DNA of 64,000 bases from Mesohalobacter halotolerans (GCF_006120725.1 NZ_SWMU01000002.1:543858-607857); one strand, 5' to 3'. Numbered from the stretch's first letter, positions 17,698-27,496 are shown. Numbers and translations: made by a program. The notes: a model not told the origin generated them from the sequence alone.

Positions 17698-18585
17698 ATG
17701 AACGATCAACATCTAACCTTGCAGGAAATCCAAAACTACGACTTTACCACTATTATCTGGGTTGTCGCTCCGCTCATGTTCTTTTTTGTCGGTTTAGAGT
17801 ATTTCCTCGGCAAAAAAAACAACCTCAACTTGTATTCTGGTAAAGATTTTTTGGCATCGCTTTCTATCGGTCTTGTCAATATTTTGCTCAATAGCTTAAT
17901 GAAAGTGGGTGTTTTTATGGTATTTTTATTTTTTTATAACCTTTCGCCAATACATCTTCCCGTCACTTGGTGGTCATTTATCTTGTGCTTTTTTGCCCTG
18001 GATTTAATGCGGTATTGGGCGCATCGTATTGCACACGAACAACGCTTCTGGTGGTCAACACACGTCGTCCACCACTCTTCTGAGCATTACAATTTATCTG
18101 TATCATTCAGATTGTCATGGACGCAAAATTTAAAACTGGTCTTTTTTCTACCCGTCATATTAATGGGGTTTCACCCACTAGTGTTTTTAATTATTCATCA
18201 ACTAGAAGTCCTCTATCAGTTTTGGCTACATACCGAATTAATCGGTAAATTGCCTAAACCTATCGAATACATTTTTACTACACCATCTCATCATAAAGTG
18301 CACCACTCCACCAACGAAAAATACATCGACAAAAACTACGGCTCTACCTTGATTATCTGGGATAGACTCTTTGGCACCTTTCAGGAATTGGACGAGGAAG
18401 AAAAACCAATCTACGGGATTACCAAACCTGTCAATTCTTATAATCCGGTTTATCTGGTATTTCACGAGTGGCTCAATGTTTTTAAAGATTTAACAAAGGC
18501 CAATTCCTTTAAAAAAGCTTGGGAAATCTTATTTGGGAGTCCGGTTGATAAGCACAAAGAAGAGCTTAAAGCACAAAACAATTGA
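17698..18585 (+). CDS. Sterol desaturase / fatty acid hydroxylase family membrane protein
   Basis: 295 residues with four to five membrane segments in the first 170. The di-iron histidine motifs are in place: H-R-I-A-H, H-V-V-H-H and H-K-V-H-H-S. These ligands bind the non-haem di-iron centre used to hydroxylate or desaturate lipids, sterols or carotenoids at the inner membrane. Length and motif spacing fit bacterial members of the superfamily. The substrate cannot be inferred. It is a single gene with about 110 bp of upstream AT-rich DNA and it begins the core-genome part of the window. Confidence 0.88.
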   Translation: MNDQHLTLQEIQNYDFTTIIWVVAPLMFFFVGLEYFLGKKNNLNLYSGKDFLASLSIGLVNILLNSLMKVGVFMVFLFFYNLSPIHLPVTWWSFILCFFALDLMRYWAHRIAHEQRFWWSTHVVHHSSEHYNLSVSFRLSWTQNLKLVFFLPVILMGFHPLVFLIIHQLEVLYQFWLHTELIGKLPKPIEYIFTTPSHHKVHHSTNEKYIDKNYGSTLIIWDRLFGTFQELDEEEKPIYGITKPVNSYNPVYLVFHEWLNVFKDLTKANSFKKAWEILFGSPVDKHKEELKAQNN

Positions 18586-18737
18586 TCAAATTGTTTAATT
18601 TTAAGATAGACTTTTAGTAAACCTAAAACTTCTTCAATCTCGATGAAATTTTGTTGTTTAGTTTTATACCATTTTTAAAAGACTTACATTATTTTAAACT
18701 CAAATAAATCTATATTTTCGCATAAAAATATTAAACA

Positions 18738-19316
18738 ATGAAATACGCTCCTTTTATAGTTCTAATCCTCATCATCTCAAGTTGTCAAAAAAGCACAGAG
18801 CATTTAATTGCCAAAAACCAATTAGGACCTTTAAATAATACAACTCAGGTTTTTGAAATCGAAACCCTTCTCGCATCAGATTCGGTGGTAAAAGTCAATG
18901 CTAAAAATGCCTACGGCAACATGATCAAATCTGCGATAGGTCAGGTGAAAGTGTATGACACATCTGGAAAGCAATTACTATCTATAAAACCTCATGGCAC
19001 ATTAGATTCTGTTGCAAAAATTAAAAGCATCCGTATTTTAACCGATAAGTACAAGACCAAAAATGGCATCAGCATAGGTTCAAATTTTGCCGAGGTCAAA
19101 AAACATCATGATGTCAGCCGTATTCAAAGTTCACCGCGATCTATCATCATCACTCTAGAAGATTTAAATGCTTTTGTGTCTTTCGACAGAAAAGTATTGT
19201 CTGGTGATTTGCGTTTTGATTTGGATGCTGATATTAAACCTACCATGATTCCAGACGATGCTAAAGTCAATAGGTTTTGGTTAAATTTTGAAGCCGTTAA
19301 AGATGCTAAACAATAA
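18738..19316 (+). CDS. Hypothetical lipoprotein
   Basis: 192 residues. A lipoprotein signal with I-I-S-S-C-Q places the lipidated Cys at residue 16, so the protein should be membrane anchored and periplasm- or surface-facing. The body is a mixed beta-strand domain ending W-L-N-F-E-A-V-K-D. The family is not recognised. Its last codons overlap the start of the pyrophosphatase gene by 14 bp in another frame, so the two were translated together. The role may relate to that enzyme, but this rests on position alone. Confidence 0.75.
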   Translation: MKYAPFIVLILIISSCQKSTEHLIAKNQLGPLNNTTQVFEIETLLASDSVVKVNAKNAYGNMIKSAIGQVKVYDTSGKQLLSIKPHGTLDSVAKIKSIRILTDKYKTKNGISIGSNFAEVKKHHDVSRIQSSPRSIIITLEDLNAFVSFDRKVLSGDLRFDLDADIKPTMIPDDAKVNRFWLNFEAVKDAKQ

Positions 19317-19911
19317 ACTTCTGCCTCTTGTTGGGATTTTACTTTTAGCGTCCTGCAGTTCAAAAAGTATAAATTATGCACAATTAAACAGTTATGACAT
19401 TAATGACAACTTGCAAGCTGTGGTTGAAATTCCCGTTGGAACCAACAATAAGATAGAATATAACCCTACAAATAATCGCTTTGAGCAAGATACTCTAAAT
19501 GGTGGACCACGAGTCATTCAGTTTTTGAGCTATCCGGTAAATTATGGTTTCGTTCCTTCAACGTCAATGAGGACTCAAGGCAATGGTGATGGCGACCCTC
19601 TAGACATTTTAATATTAGGTAAAACTTTAAAAACCGGACAAATTATTGCCGTCAAACCCATTGGAATGCTCAGGATGAAAGACAATGGTGCTTTGGACAA
19701 TAAGATATTGAGTGTTCCAACCGAAAGCAAGTACCAAACACTAGATATCAAAAGTTTTAAAGATTTATCTCAAAACCATTCTAAAATTTAAGAAATGCTA
19801 GCAGAGTGGTTTCAATATTACGACAAAACTGCATCAATAGAAATCCTAGGGTGGTTCGACGAAAGCTACGCACTGAAAGAAGTTGAAAAATGGCAATTTA
19901 AAACACAATAA
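19303..19911 (+). pseudogene. Soluble inorganic pyrophosphatase lipoprotein with in-frame stop
   Basis: A family I pyrophosphatase, which hydrolyses PPi to phosphate. The N-terminus is a lipoprotein signal with L-A-S-C-S. Then V-V-E-I-P-V-G-x-N-N-K-I-E-Y and the signature G-D-G-D-P-L-D-I-L carry the metal ligands. A TAA at 19789-19791 interrupts N-H-S-K-I-*-E-M-L-A-E-W-F. The remaining 39 codons, with the conserved G-W-F family tail, continue in frame to a TAA at 19909-19911. One base change from a Lys or Glu codon explains it. The 162-residue product lacks the C-terminal helix and is probably poorly active. ATG 19303 is preferred over the earlier TTG at 19288. Confidence 0.8.
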
Positions 19912-19916
19912 ACAAG

Positions 19917-20759
19917 ATGGTTAAAAGCATCATCAAATCTTTTGTCCCAAAATTAATGGGATTTCGCTTAATGGCTTTATATAAAATAAAACCAAAAAAA
20001 GCCATTCACAAAGCTTTTTTATTGTTTTGTACACCTCGAGGTGGTTTTGTAAAAGCTCATCAAAAAGATTATCTCAAAGCACATCAGGCAGGAACCATAC
20101 CCTATAAAAAAATAAACATTCAAACTTACCACTGGCCGGGTAAAGGACCTAAAATTTTGCTTTTACACGGTTGGGATAGTCATACCTTTCGCTGGAAAGG
20201 TTTAGTAAAGAAATTAAGGGCTTTAGACTATGATATTGTAGCATGCGATGCACCGGCACATGGTTATTCTGAAGGCAATATTCTCAATGTTCCCATTTAC
20301 GATGAAGTTGTACAGCTCATGATAGACAAGTTTGACCCGTCTATACTAATAGGCCACAGTCTCGGAGCAATGACATGTGTCTATAACCAGCACAAGCAAA
20401 ATAAGACTAATATCAATAAAATGGTTTTGCTGGGATCGCCCTCAAATATGGTACGTGTTATGAAAGGATTTCAAAAAATTTTAGGACTTAGCGACAACTT
20501 TATGTCGGTTACTGAAGACTATTTTGAATCGAGATACAGGTACCGGTTTAAGGAGTTTTCGATATCTTCATTTGCTCAAGATGTCAATATTCCAAGTCTT
20601 GTCATTCATGATAAATACGATAAAATTGTGCCATACAAAGAAGCTGTCGCTATCGATAAGGCCTTAAAAGAATCTGAACTTATCCTCACAGAAGGAGCAG
20701 GCCACTCTCTAAACACCAATTGTATTGAGGAAGAGGTCATTAAATTTTTAAAACACTAA
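19917..20759 (+). CDS. Alpha/beta hydrolase
   Basis: 280 residues, no clear signal peptide. The fold is shown by L-L-L-H-G-W-D-S-H (oxyanion region), the strand A-C-D-A-P-A-H-G-Y-S, the nucleophile elbow G-H-S-L-G with catalytic Ser, a D-K-Y-D-K-I-V-P acidic motif, and a G-A-G-H-S C-terminal His. The full catalytic triad is therefore present. It is probably an esterase or lipase-like enzyme in the cytoplasm; the substrate is unknown. It lies 5 bp after the broken pyrophosphatase, and its stop directly abuts the next start (TAA-ATG), so it is co-transcribed with the pseudouridine synthase gene. Confidence 0.85.
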   Translation: MVKSIIKSFVPKLMGFRLMALYKIKPKKAIHKAFLLFCTPRGGFVKAHQKDYLKAHQAGTIPYKKINIQTYHWPGKGPKILLLHGWDSHTFRWKGLVKKLRALDYDIVACDAPAHGYSEGNILNVPIYDEVVQLMIDKFDPSILIGHSLGAMTCVYNQHKQNKTNINKMVLLGSPSNMVRVMKGFQKILGLSDNFMSVTEDYFESRYRYRFKEFSISSFAQDVNIPSLVIHDKYDKIVPYKEAVAIDKALKESELILTEGAGHSLNTNCIEEEVIKFLKH

Positions 20760-21461
20760 ATGGAATTTCCAATACGCATCAATAAATACTTGAGTCAGGT
20801 GGGTTTTTGTTCTCGTCGACAAGCCGATAAACTTTTACAAAACAACCGAATTTTGATTAATGACAAATTACCGGAATTAGGAACCAAAGTGTTAGAAAAC
20901 GACGTAGTCAAAGTAGATGGAAAACCAGTCAAGCCCAAAGAAGATGACAAAGTCTATATGATTTTTAACAAGCCCAAAGGCATCGTTTGTACGACCGACT
21001 CGAGTGTAGAAAAAAACAATATTGTAGATTATATCAATTATCCTACACGCATCTACCCTGTCGGGCGTTTGGATAAAATGAGTGAAGGCTTAATATTTAT
21101 GACCAACGACGGTAAAATTGTCAACAAAATTTTAAGAGCAAGACACCATCACGAGAAAGAATACCTGGTTAAAGTCAATAAACCGGTCACCAACACTTTT
21201 TTAAACCGAATGCAAAACGGCGTAGACATTTTGGATACCACTACTCGACCCTGTAAAACTTCAAAAGTAAATCAAAATACATTTAAAATTGTTTTAACTC
21301 AAGGACTCAACCGTCAGATACGACGTATGTGCGAAGCCTTAAATTACCGAGTAATTGCCCTAAAACGCATTAGAATTATGCATATAAAACTAGATGTTCC
21401 TGTAGGTCAGTACCGTATGTTTAGCCAAGAAGAATTGAAGGCATTGTACAAACAGATTTAG
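20760..21461 (+). CDS. rluF: RluF-like 23S rRNA pseudouridine synthase
   Basis: 233 residues. An N-terminal S4 RNA-binding domain (R-I-N-K-Y-L-S-Q-V-G-F-C-S-R-R-Q-A-D) is followed by the RsuA/RluB/E/F catalytic domain with the active-site motif G-R-L-D-K-M-S-E-G-L-I-F (catalytic Asp) and the Q-G-L-N-R-Q-I-R-R-M-C signature. It converts a specific uridine in 23S rRNA to pseudouridine. The K-P-K-G-I-V-C-T-T-D start of the catalytic domain fits RluF best, but RluB/RluE paralogues are close. The ATG directly follows the hydrolase stop codon. Confidence 0.85.
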   Translation: MEFPIRINKYLSQVGFCSRRQADKLLQNNRILINDKLPELGTKVLENDVVKVDGKPVKPKEDDKVYMIFNKPKGIVCTTDSSVEKNNIVDYINYPTRIYPVGRLDKMSEGLIFMTNDGKIVNKILRARHHHEKEYLVKVNKPVTNTFLNRMQNGVDILDTTTRPCKTSKVNQNTFKIVLTQGLNRQIRRMCEALNYRVIALKRIRIMHIKLDVPVGQYRMFSQEELKALYKQI

Positions 21462-21541
21462 CCTTTCAACTTTTGATGCCAAATGATATCAAATACGTGT
21501 ATCGCTCAAGGTTTAGTATATTTACACATTAATTTTACGCT

Positions 21542-22396
21542 ATGGGGTTATTCAAACAAAATCCTTTTGGACATTATCTTATATTAAAAAAGTGGCTCAT
21601 TCGAATCATGGGCGTTTTAACGCATAGGAGGTATTCAGGATTTAACCAACTTCAAATTGAAGGTTCAGAAATTATCAATACGCTTCCGGATAAAAACGTT
21701 TTGTTTGTCTCCAATCATCAAACCTATTTTGCTGATGTTGTAGCCATGTATCACGTGTTTAATGCCAGTTTAAGCGGTCGTGTAGACTCGATAAAAAATG
21801 TAGGCTATTTATGGAATCCAAAACTGAACATTTACTATGTTGCGGCTAGAGAAACCATGAAAGGCGGGTTTCTACCCAAACTTCTAGCCTACGCTGGCTC
21901 TGTAAGTATAGATAGAACTTGGCGTGCTGCCGGACAAGAAGTTAACCGAAAAGTAAAATTTAGCGATATCTCAAATATTGGGACGGCTTTAGAGGACGGT
22001 TGGGTCATTACGTTTCCACAAGGCACCACAAAACCATGGAAACCCATCAGAAAAGGAACGGCACATATCATTAAAAAATATAAACCCACGGTAATTCCCA
22101 TTGTTATAGATGGTTTCAGACGTTCATTTGATAAAAAAGGAATTAATATCAAAAAACGAGGAATTTTACAATCTATGCAAATCAAAGAGCCATTAGATGT
22201 CGATTATGAAAACGATAGCGTTCAAGACATTGTAGAAAAAATTGAATACGCTATTGAACAGCATCCTTCATTTAAAAAAGTCATCACAGAAGAAGAACTC
22301 AAATTGCAAGAGGAACTTAATGAGCAAAGACGCTACAGTGCCAAAACCAAAAAGGACAAAGTAAAATCGAAGAATAAAACAATCAATAATGAATAA
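21542..22396 (+). CDS. 1-acyl-glycerol-3-phosphate acyltransferase (PlsC-like)
   Basis: 284 residues. Acyltransferase block I is N-H-Q-T-Y-F-A-D (catalytic His and Asp, with one residue more than the classic H-x4-D). The substrate-binding block is F-P-Q-G-T-T-K-P-W in place of F-P-E-G-T-R. The C-terminus is a lysine-rich tail (A-K-T-K-K-D-K-V-K-S-K-N-K). It should transfer acyl chains to lysophospholipid at the inner membrane in phospholipid synthesis. Such variant motifs are common in flavobacterial members, so activity is expected. Confidence 0.82.
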   Translation: MGLFKQNPFGHYLILKKWLIRIMGVLTHRRYSGFNQLQIEGSEIINTLPDKNVLFVSNHQTYFADVVAMYHVFNASLSGRVDSIKNVGYLWNPKLNIYYVAARETMKGGFLPKLLAYAGSVSIDRTWRAAGQEVNRKVKFSDISNIGTALEDGWVITFPQGTTKPWKPIRKGTAHIIKKYKPTVIPIVIDGFRRSFDKKGINIKKRGILQSMQIKEPLDVDYENDSVQDIVEKIEYAIEQHPSFKKVITEEELKLQEELNEQRRYSAKTKKDKVKSKNKTINNE

Positions 22397-22482
22397 TGAA
22401 TTTATTATAATATCTTGTTAGTAACATAGGGTAATTTTTTTTTCATCAAACTTAATATTCATATTTACATCAAAAATTAGTT

Positions 22483-23430
22483 ATTCTACCATCAACTTAC
22501 AAACTTAAATCTTGTCCTGTTTGTTATTCTTCAAAAATTAAATTTTTTGATCAAAACGCTACTCAAATGCATCCTGTAAAGGAAAAATTCAATTTTGACC
22601 AATGTGAAAATTGTGATTATGTATTTCTGAACCCAAGAGTTGAAGAAAAAGAACTTCACCGCTATTACACACCCTATTATTTGCCTTACAGAGGTGCTGA
22701 AGTTTGGGGAAAATACAAATCGATCGTTGCTAAAAGTCAGCACAACCAAGATTTAAAAAAGCTTAGATGTGTAACTGATAATGCCCAAATCAGCAAAAAA
22801 TCCTTAATCCTTGATATAGGCTGCGGAAAACCAAGTTTTTTAAAAGCCTGTCACGATAAATTAAGCTGCCAGACCATGGGTATCGATTTTAACGATAGTG
22901 GATGGGCAAATCAAGAAGCAATTTACCAAAACATCGATTTAAAAATTGGTGAAATCTCAGATTTATCAAATCAGCTCAAACCGGATGTGATAACGATGTG
23001 GCATTATCTGGAACACGATTACAAGCCTGAAAAGCACCTAAAACATCTAAGGTCCATTTCAAAACCCGAAACCAGACTGATTATTGAGGTCCCCAACTTT
23101 GATTCTGTATCTCGACAAAAGTTCGGTAAAGATTGGGCAGGATGGCACACGCCAAGACATATCTCATTGTTTTCGCCCAATAATATTAAACTCTTACTGC
23201 AAAATAGTGGCTGGAAAACAGATGATATCCTTTGCCATGGCACTATGGATCCATATCTTTTATTCTGGATGAGCAAAATGCAAGCTAAGAATATCGATTG
23301 GAGTAAAAACATGGAAGACGAATTTTTGAATTTTCTCTGGGGTAAGTTTAAGTTTTTACCTCAACAACTCAAAGAAAAACAAAAGTCTTTAGGCATCATG
23401 ACTGTTATTGCTTATCCCGATCAGTCTTAA
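22483..23430 (+). CDS. SAM-dependent methyltransferase with zinc ribbon, start uncertain
   Basis: A class I methyltransferase (Methyltransf_23 type): motif I I-L-D-I-G-C-G-K-P-S-F-L-K, then M-G-I-D-F-N, M-W-H-Y-L-E-H and W-H-T-P-R-H-I-S-L-F. The first ATG in frame is at 22567, but coding sequence clearly runs further up: codons from about 22483 give K-S-C-P-V-C-Y-S-S-K-I-K-F-F, the first Cys pair of a zinc ribbon whose second pair is C-E-N-C-D-Y just after the ATG. Between the upstream in-frame TAA and this segment there is no ATG, GTG or TTG. Either ATT (22483) is used or the start is lost. The likely substrate is a sugar, lipid or small molecule. Confidence 0.7.
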   Translation: MLPSTYKLKSCPVCYSSKIKFFDQNATQMHPVKEKFNFDQCENCDYVFLNPRVEEKELHRYYTPYYLPYRGAEVWGKYKSIVAKSQHNQDLKKLRCVTDNAQISKKSLILDIGCGKPSFLKACHDKLSCQTMGIDFNDSGWANQEAIYQNIDLKIGEISDLSNQLKPDVITMWHYLEHDYKPEKHLKHLRSISKPETRLIIEVPNFDSVSRQKFGKDWAGWHTPRHISLFSPNNIKLLLQNSGWKTDDILCHGTMDPYLLFWMSKMQAKNIDWSKNMEDEFLNFLWGKFKFLPQQLKEKQKSLGIMTVIAYPDQS

Positions 23431-23562
23431 TAGCCATACACCACAAATCCCTTAAATGAAAATATATTGAGGATGTAAATTGTATGAATCATAATAATTA
23501 ACATTTCTTATTTTCTTAAAAAAATCTAAATGTTTAATTTTATATTTTTAAATTTTTAGTTT

Positions 23563-25473
23563 TTGAAAAACCGTATTTTACTCATTTTGCCCTTATTTCT
23601 TTTTCAACTAAGCATCGGGCAATCAACAACTTACCAGTCCTTACTTTTAGACAAAAAGTATTCTAAAAATGCCAATTCTTGTATCAGGCATTATTCCACA
23701 CACATCAATATAGAAGCTCAGGACAAGATGTATGTAGAACATACACAGATTATCACGGTCTTCAACAAAAGTGGAGACAGGGATATCGATGCCTTTTTAC
23801 ATTATGATGACAATGTAAAGGTTAAAAATATAGAGGCAAAAATTTATGATACATATGGTAACGAAATCAAAAAAATTAAAAAAAGAGATTTCAGAGATGT
23901 GAGCGCTGTTGATGGTGGGACTTTATACAGTGATAATCGTGTATATTTTTTAGATTACACCCCTTTAAATTACCCTTACACCGTAGAGTTCACCTATAGA
24001 ATTAAAACTTCCAACACCGCATTTATTAGGCCTTGGCGACCTGTGAGAAATTATTATCAAAGTATTGAATTCAGTGAGTTTGTCATAGAAAACCATACCG
24101 ATGCGAAGCTTCGTTACAAAACATTTAATTTCGATTTTCTCAAAGGTCTAAAAGTAAACGACTCAGAAAATCACATCAGCTGCAAAGCCAACGCTATTGA
24201 AGCCATCAAAAAAGAAAATTATAGTCCAAGTTTAAATTCTTTTTCGCCTAAAGTTAATTTTGCATTATCCAAATTTAATTTGGAAGGCGTTTCAGGTACA
24301 GCAAGTAATTGGGATGAAATGGGAAAATGGCAGTACGAAAAATTAATCAAAGGTCGTGATAGGGTGACTAAAAAAACCAAGCAAGAAATCTTAAACCTAA
24401 CTCAAGGTGTAGATGACCCTCTAGAAAAGGTTAAAATTGTTTACCAATATGTACAAGATCATACAAGATATATCAGTGTTCAAGTTGGTATAGGCGGCTG
24501 GCAACCCATAGATGCTGAAACTGTAGATAAAGTAAAGTACGGCGACTGCAAAGGTTTGACTAATTATACCAAAGCACTTTTAAAAATTGTAGGTGTAGAT
24601 GCCAAATACAGCGTTGTTTTTGCCGGTACAGAAAAAATTGACATAGATGAAGATTTTGCATCTATACAAGGGAACCATGTGATTTTAAACGTGCCCTTAG
24701 ACAATCAAGATTTATGGCTAGAATGCACGAGTCAAGATATTCCTTTTGGTTTTTTAGGCACCCATACCGATGACCGTAAAGTCTTGGTAATAGATGAGAA
24801 CGGCGGTCAAATAAAAAGCACAGACAGCTACTACGCCAAAGATAATTTTCAAAATATTACAGCTGATATCAAGCTTAACAAAAGTGGTAGCCTAGAAGCA
24901 GAATTTAGTATCATATCAGAGGGCACACAATTCAATAGAAAATATAGACTTGCCGGTAAACCTGATCATGAAATTATCAAATATTATAAATCTTATTACT
25001 CTCATCTCAAACAATTAGAGATAAAATCATTTCAGTTTGCCCAAGATGATGAAAAGGTTGAATTCGTTGAAACGCTAAAACTCACAGCTGGAAAGTACTG
25101 TTCAAAATTTGGTAATCGGTTTATGTTTAAGCCAAATGTTTTAAATCAAAGCATTGGCATTCCTGATAAATACGATAATAGAAAAACTCCTTTTGTGATT
25201 AGTCGTGGTTTTTTTGATAAAGACCAACTTACATTTAACTTCCCGGAAGGTATGCAAATAGAATCTATGCCAAAACCTATTAAAATCGAGACAAAGTTTG
25301 GAGCATATACCGCTGAGGTTTCTCAAGATGAAACCGGGAAAATGATCTACAAGCGCAGTATGCTTTTAAAACAGGGTAAATTTTCTAATGAAGACTATAA
25401 TGCATTCAGAGAATTTATGAAGTCTGTTCATAAAGCGGATAATTCTAAAATAATTTTAGTTGATAAAACATAA
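23563..25473 (+). CDS. DUF3857 / transglutaminase-like secreted protein
   Basis: 636 residues with a signal peptide (ends S-I-G-Q). Residues about 50-230 form a DUF3857 beta domain. About 280-400 is a transglutaminase-like core with Y-G-D-C-K-G-L-T-N-Y carrying the catalytic Cys, and G-N-H-V-I-L the His. The rest is DUF2569-like beta structure. These proteins are periplasmic in Bacteroidota and their function is unknown. Translation appears to start at TTG (23563), since no ATG lies before the signal peptide. It pairs with the next gene, 23 bp downstream. Confidence 0.82.
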   Translation: MKNRILLILPLFLFQLSIGQSTTYQSLLLDKKYSKNANSCIRHYSTHINIEAQDKMYVEHTQIITVFNKSGDRDIDAFLHYDDNVKVKNIEAKIYDTYGNEIKKIKKRDFRDVSAVDGGTLYSDNRVYFLDYTPLNYPYTVEFTYRIKTSNTAFIRPWRPVRNYYQSIEFSEFVIENHTDAKLRYKTFNFDFLKGLKVNDSENHISCKANAIEAIKKENYSPSLNSFSPKVNFALSKFNLEGVSGTASNWDEMGKWQYEKLIKGRDRVTKKTKQEILNLTQGVDDPLEKVKIVYQYVQDHTRYISVQVGIGGWQPIDAETVDKVKYGDCKGLTNYTKALLKIVGVDAKYSVVFAGTEKIDIDEDFASIQGNHVILNVPLDNQDLWLECTSQDIPFGFLGTHTDDRKVLVIDENGGQIKSTDSYYAKDNFQNITADIKLNKSGSLEAEFSIISEGTQFNRKYRLAGKPDHEIIKYYKSYYSHLKQLEIKSFQFAQDDEKVEFVETLKLTAGKYCSKFGNRFMFKPNVLNQSIGIPDKYDNRKTPFVISRGFFDKDQLTFNFPEGMQIESMPKPIKIETKFGAYTAEVSQDETGKMIYKRSMLLKQGKFSNEDYNAFREFMKSVHKADNSKIILVDKT

Positions 25474-25496
25474 ATCTATCCCATAAATATTACACT

Positions 25497-27494
25497 ATGA
25501 GACTTTCAATCTTAAGTTTACTTTTACTTTTTTGCCTAAATATTCATGCACAAGACTATAAGTTTAAAGATGTCACTAAAGCCGAATTAGAGGAAAAATT
25601 TCATCCCAAGGACTCTACAGCACCGGCAGCTGTGCTTTATGAAAAAGGCTATCTTACTATGATGTACGATGATGGTTGGAAGTATAAGCTGGAAGTCAAA
25701 AAACGGGTTAAAATTTATAATTCAGAGGGTTATGATTATGCTACAGTTGAATTACCTTATTATTATAGCGATAATACCTCAAGTCGAGAAAATATCATGA
25801 AGGTAAAAGCTTACGTTTACAATCTTGAAGGCAACAAAATAAAAGATGATAAGATAAGAAAAAGAGATATTATAGATGAAGAAGTAACAGAACTTAGGAA
25901 TAAGGTAAAATTTACATTCCCCAACATCAAACCGGGATCGGTCATAGAATATACCTATATACATACTTCTCCGCATATTGACGATTTTCCTGAATGGTCT
26001 TTTCAAGACGAAATTCCGGTGAATCATTCGGTGTACGAACTCGTTATTCCGGAATATTTCGGATACAACGAACGTTCAAAAGGTTTTCATACTATCAAAA
26101 GAAATACGGAAAACACTTTAATTGATTTTCGTTTTAGACAAGATGCAAACTATAGATCCAAAACCGGTACCTCAAGAATAAAAGCTGTAAAGTACACTTA
26201 TGAATGTCATAATATACCAAAACTTAAAGATGAACCATTTGTTAATAACCACAGTAATTTCTTGACGTCTATAGGTCATGAGCTATCTTTTTTTAGAAAT
26301 CCATCTAACAATGACATAAAAGAATTTACAACCAACTGGCAAAAAGCAAGCATAATGTTGCAAAAATCTGATTCTTTTGGAAAAGAGCTTGACAATACCC
26401 GTTATTTTGAAGACGATATTAATGCGATATTAAGTCAATCTAACACCGCAGATGAAAAAATATATAATATTTTCAATTTTGTCAAAAACCAAATGACTTG
26501 GAATAATTATGTCGGTATTTATTGTTCAGACAAATTAAAGCGGGCTTATAAAGAACGTACCGGAAGTATAGCAGACATCAATCTTATGTTGACATCTATG
26601 CTCAGATACGCAGGGTTTGAAGCGTATCCGGTTTTGGTAAGCACAATAGACAACGGGATTCCAAGTCCCACTGTATCTACAGAAGACTACAACTACATCA
26701 TTTCTGCTATAGAATTTAAAAATAATCAGATTTTACTTCTGGATGCTTCAAACCCATTTACGGCTCCAAATCTTTTACCCACTAGGTGCTTGAATTGGCA
26801 TGGAAGATTGATAAGACCCGACGGGACTTCCAAGAGAATATCTCTCAACCCCAAAAGTTTGTCTAAAGATAACTTTATTATGACACTTAAAATCAATGAG
26901 ACCGGAAAACTAGAAGGTCAAATGAGACGTCAATATACCAATCAATATGCCTATCAATATCGTGTGAAGTATAGCGCTGTAGATCAAGAAGATTATGTTG
27001 ATAAACTTCAAAACTTACTCAAGGTAACTATAAACGACTACAACATCCAAAATATCTCAAGCTTATCAAAACCAGTTGTAGAAACCCTATCTTTTGAATC
27101 AGAAGATGCAGTTGATAACATCAATGATAACATTTATATTTCTCCGTTATTGTTTTTGGCACAATCTGAAAATCCATTTAAGCAAGATCAAATGGAACGA
27201 AAATTGCCCATCAATTTCACATTTCCTAAATCCAATAAATATATGATAAATATTGATGTACCCGAGGCTTATACAATAGATTATATACCAAAAGCTCAAG
27301 CCTTTAAGCTTCCTAATGATAAAGGGTACTACAGTTTTAACATCAAAGAGTCTCCAACAGGTGATTTGCAAATTGTAGTAAAAAAAGAACTCAAAGAATC
27401 TATACTGAGTCACGATTACTATCAAGTTTTAAAAGATTTTTATAAAACTATTGTCAATTTAGAAACAGACAAAATTGTTCTTGTAAAACAATAA
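25497..27494 (+). CDS. DUF3857 protein with degenerate transglutaminase core
   Basis: 665 residues, paralogous to the preceding gene: a signal peptide ending I-H-A-Q, then DUF3857, then a transglutaminase-like fold. At the position of the catalytic Cys (Y-G-D-C-K-G in the neighbour) this protein has G-S-I-A-D-I-N-L-M-L, and no matching His is evident. It is therefore probably not an active enzyme but a binding or scaffold partner. The tandem arrangement of one active-looking and one inactive-looking copy suggests the two proteins work together in the periplasm. Confidence 0.8.
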   Translation: MRLSILSLLLLFCLNIHAQDYKFKDVTKAELEEKFHPKDSTAPAAVLYEKGYLTMMYDDGWKYKLEVKKRVKIYNSEGYDYATVELPYYYSDNTSSRENIMKVKAYVYNLEGNKIKDDKIRKRDIIDEEVTELRNKVKFTFPNIKPGSVIEYTYIHTSPHIDDFPEWSFQDEIPVNHSVYELVIPEYFGYNERSKGFHTIKRNTENTLIDFRFRQDANYRSKTGTSRIKAVKYTYECHNIPKLKDEPFVNNHSNFLTSIGHELSFFRNPSNNDIKEFTTNWQKASIMLQKSDSFGKELDNTRYFEDDINAILSQSNTADEKIYNIFNFVKNQMTWNNYVGIYCSDKLKRAYKERTGSIADINLMLTSMLRYAGFEAYPVLVSTIDNGIPSPTVSTEDYNYIISAIEFKNNQILLLDASNPFTAPNLLPTRCLNWHGRLIRPDGTSKRISLNPKSLSKDNFIMTLKINETGKLEGQMRRQYTNQYAYQYRVKYSAVDQEDYVDKLQNLLKVTINDYNIQNISSLSKPVVETLSFESEDAVDNINDNIYISPLLFLAQSENPFKQDQMERKLPINFTFPKSNKYMINIDVPEAYTIDYIPKAQAFKLPNDKGYYSFNIKESPTGDLQIVVKKELKESILSHDYYQVLKDFYKTIVNLETDKIVLVKQ

Positions 27495-27496
27495 AT

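Noticed and set aside
1840..19791. Possible stop-codon reassignment, since several genes carry in-frame TAA
   Set aside because: The affected genes are accessory or clearly decaying, and dozens of intact genes end normally in TAA; prfA is standard.
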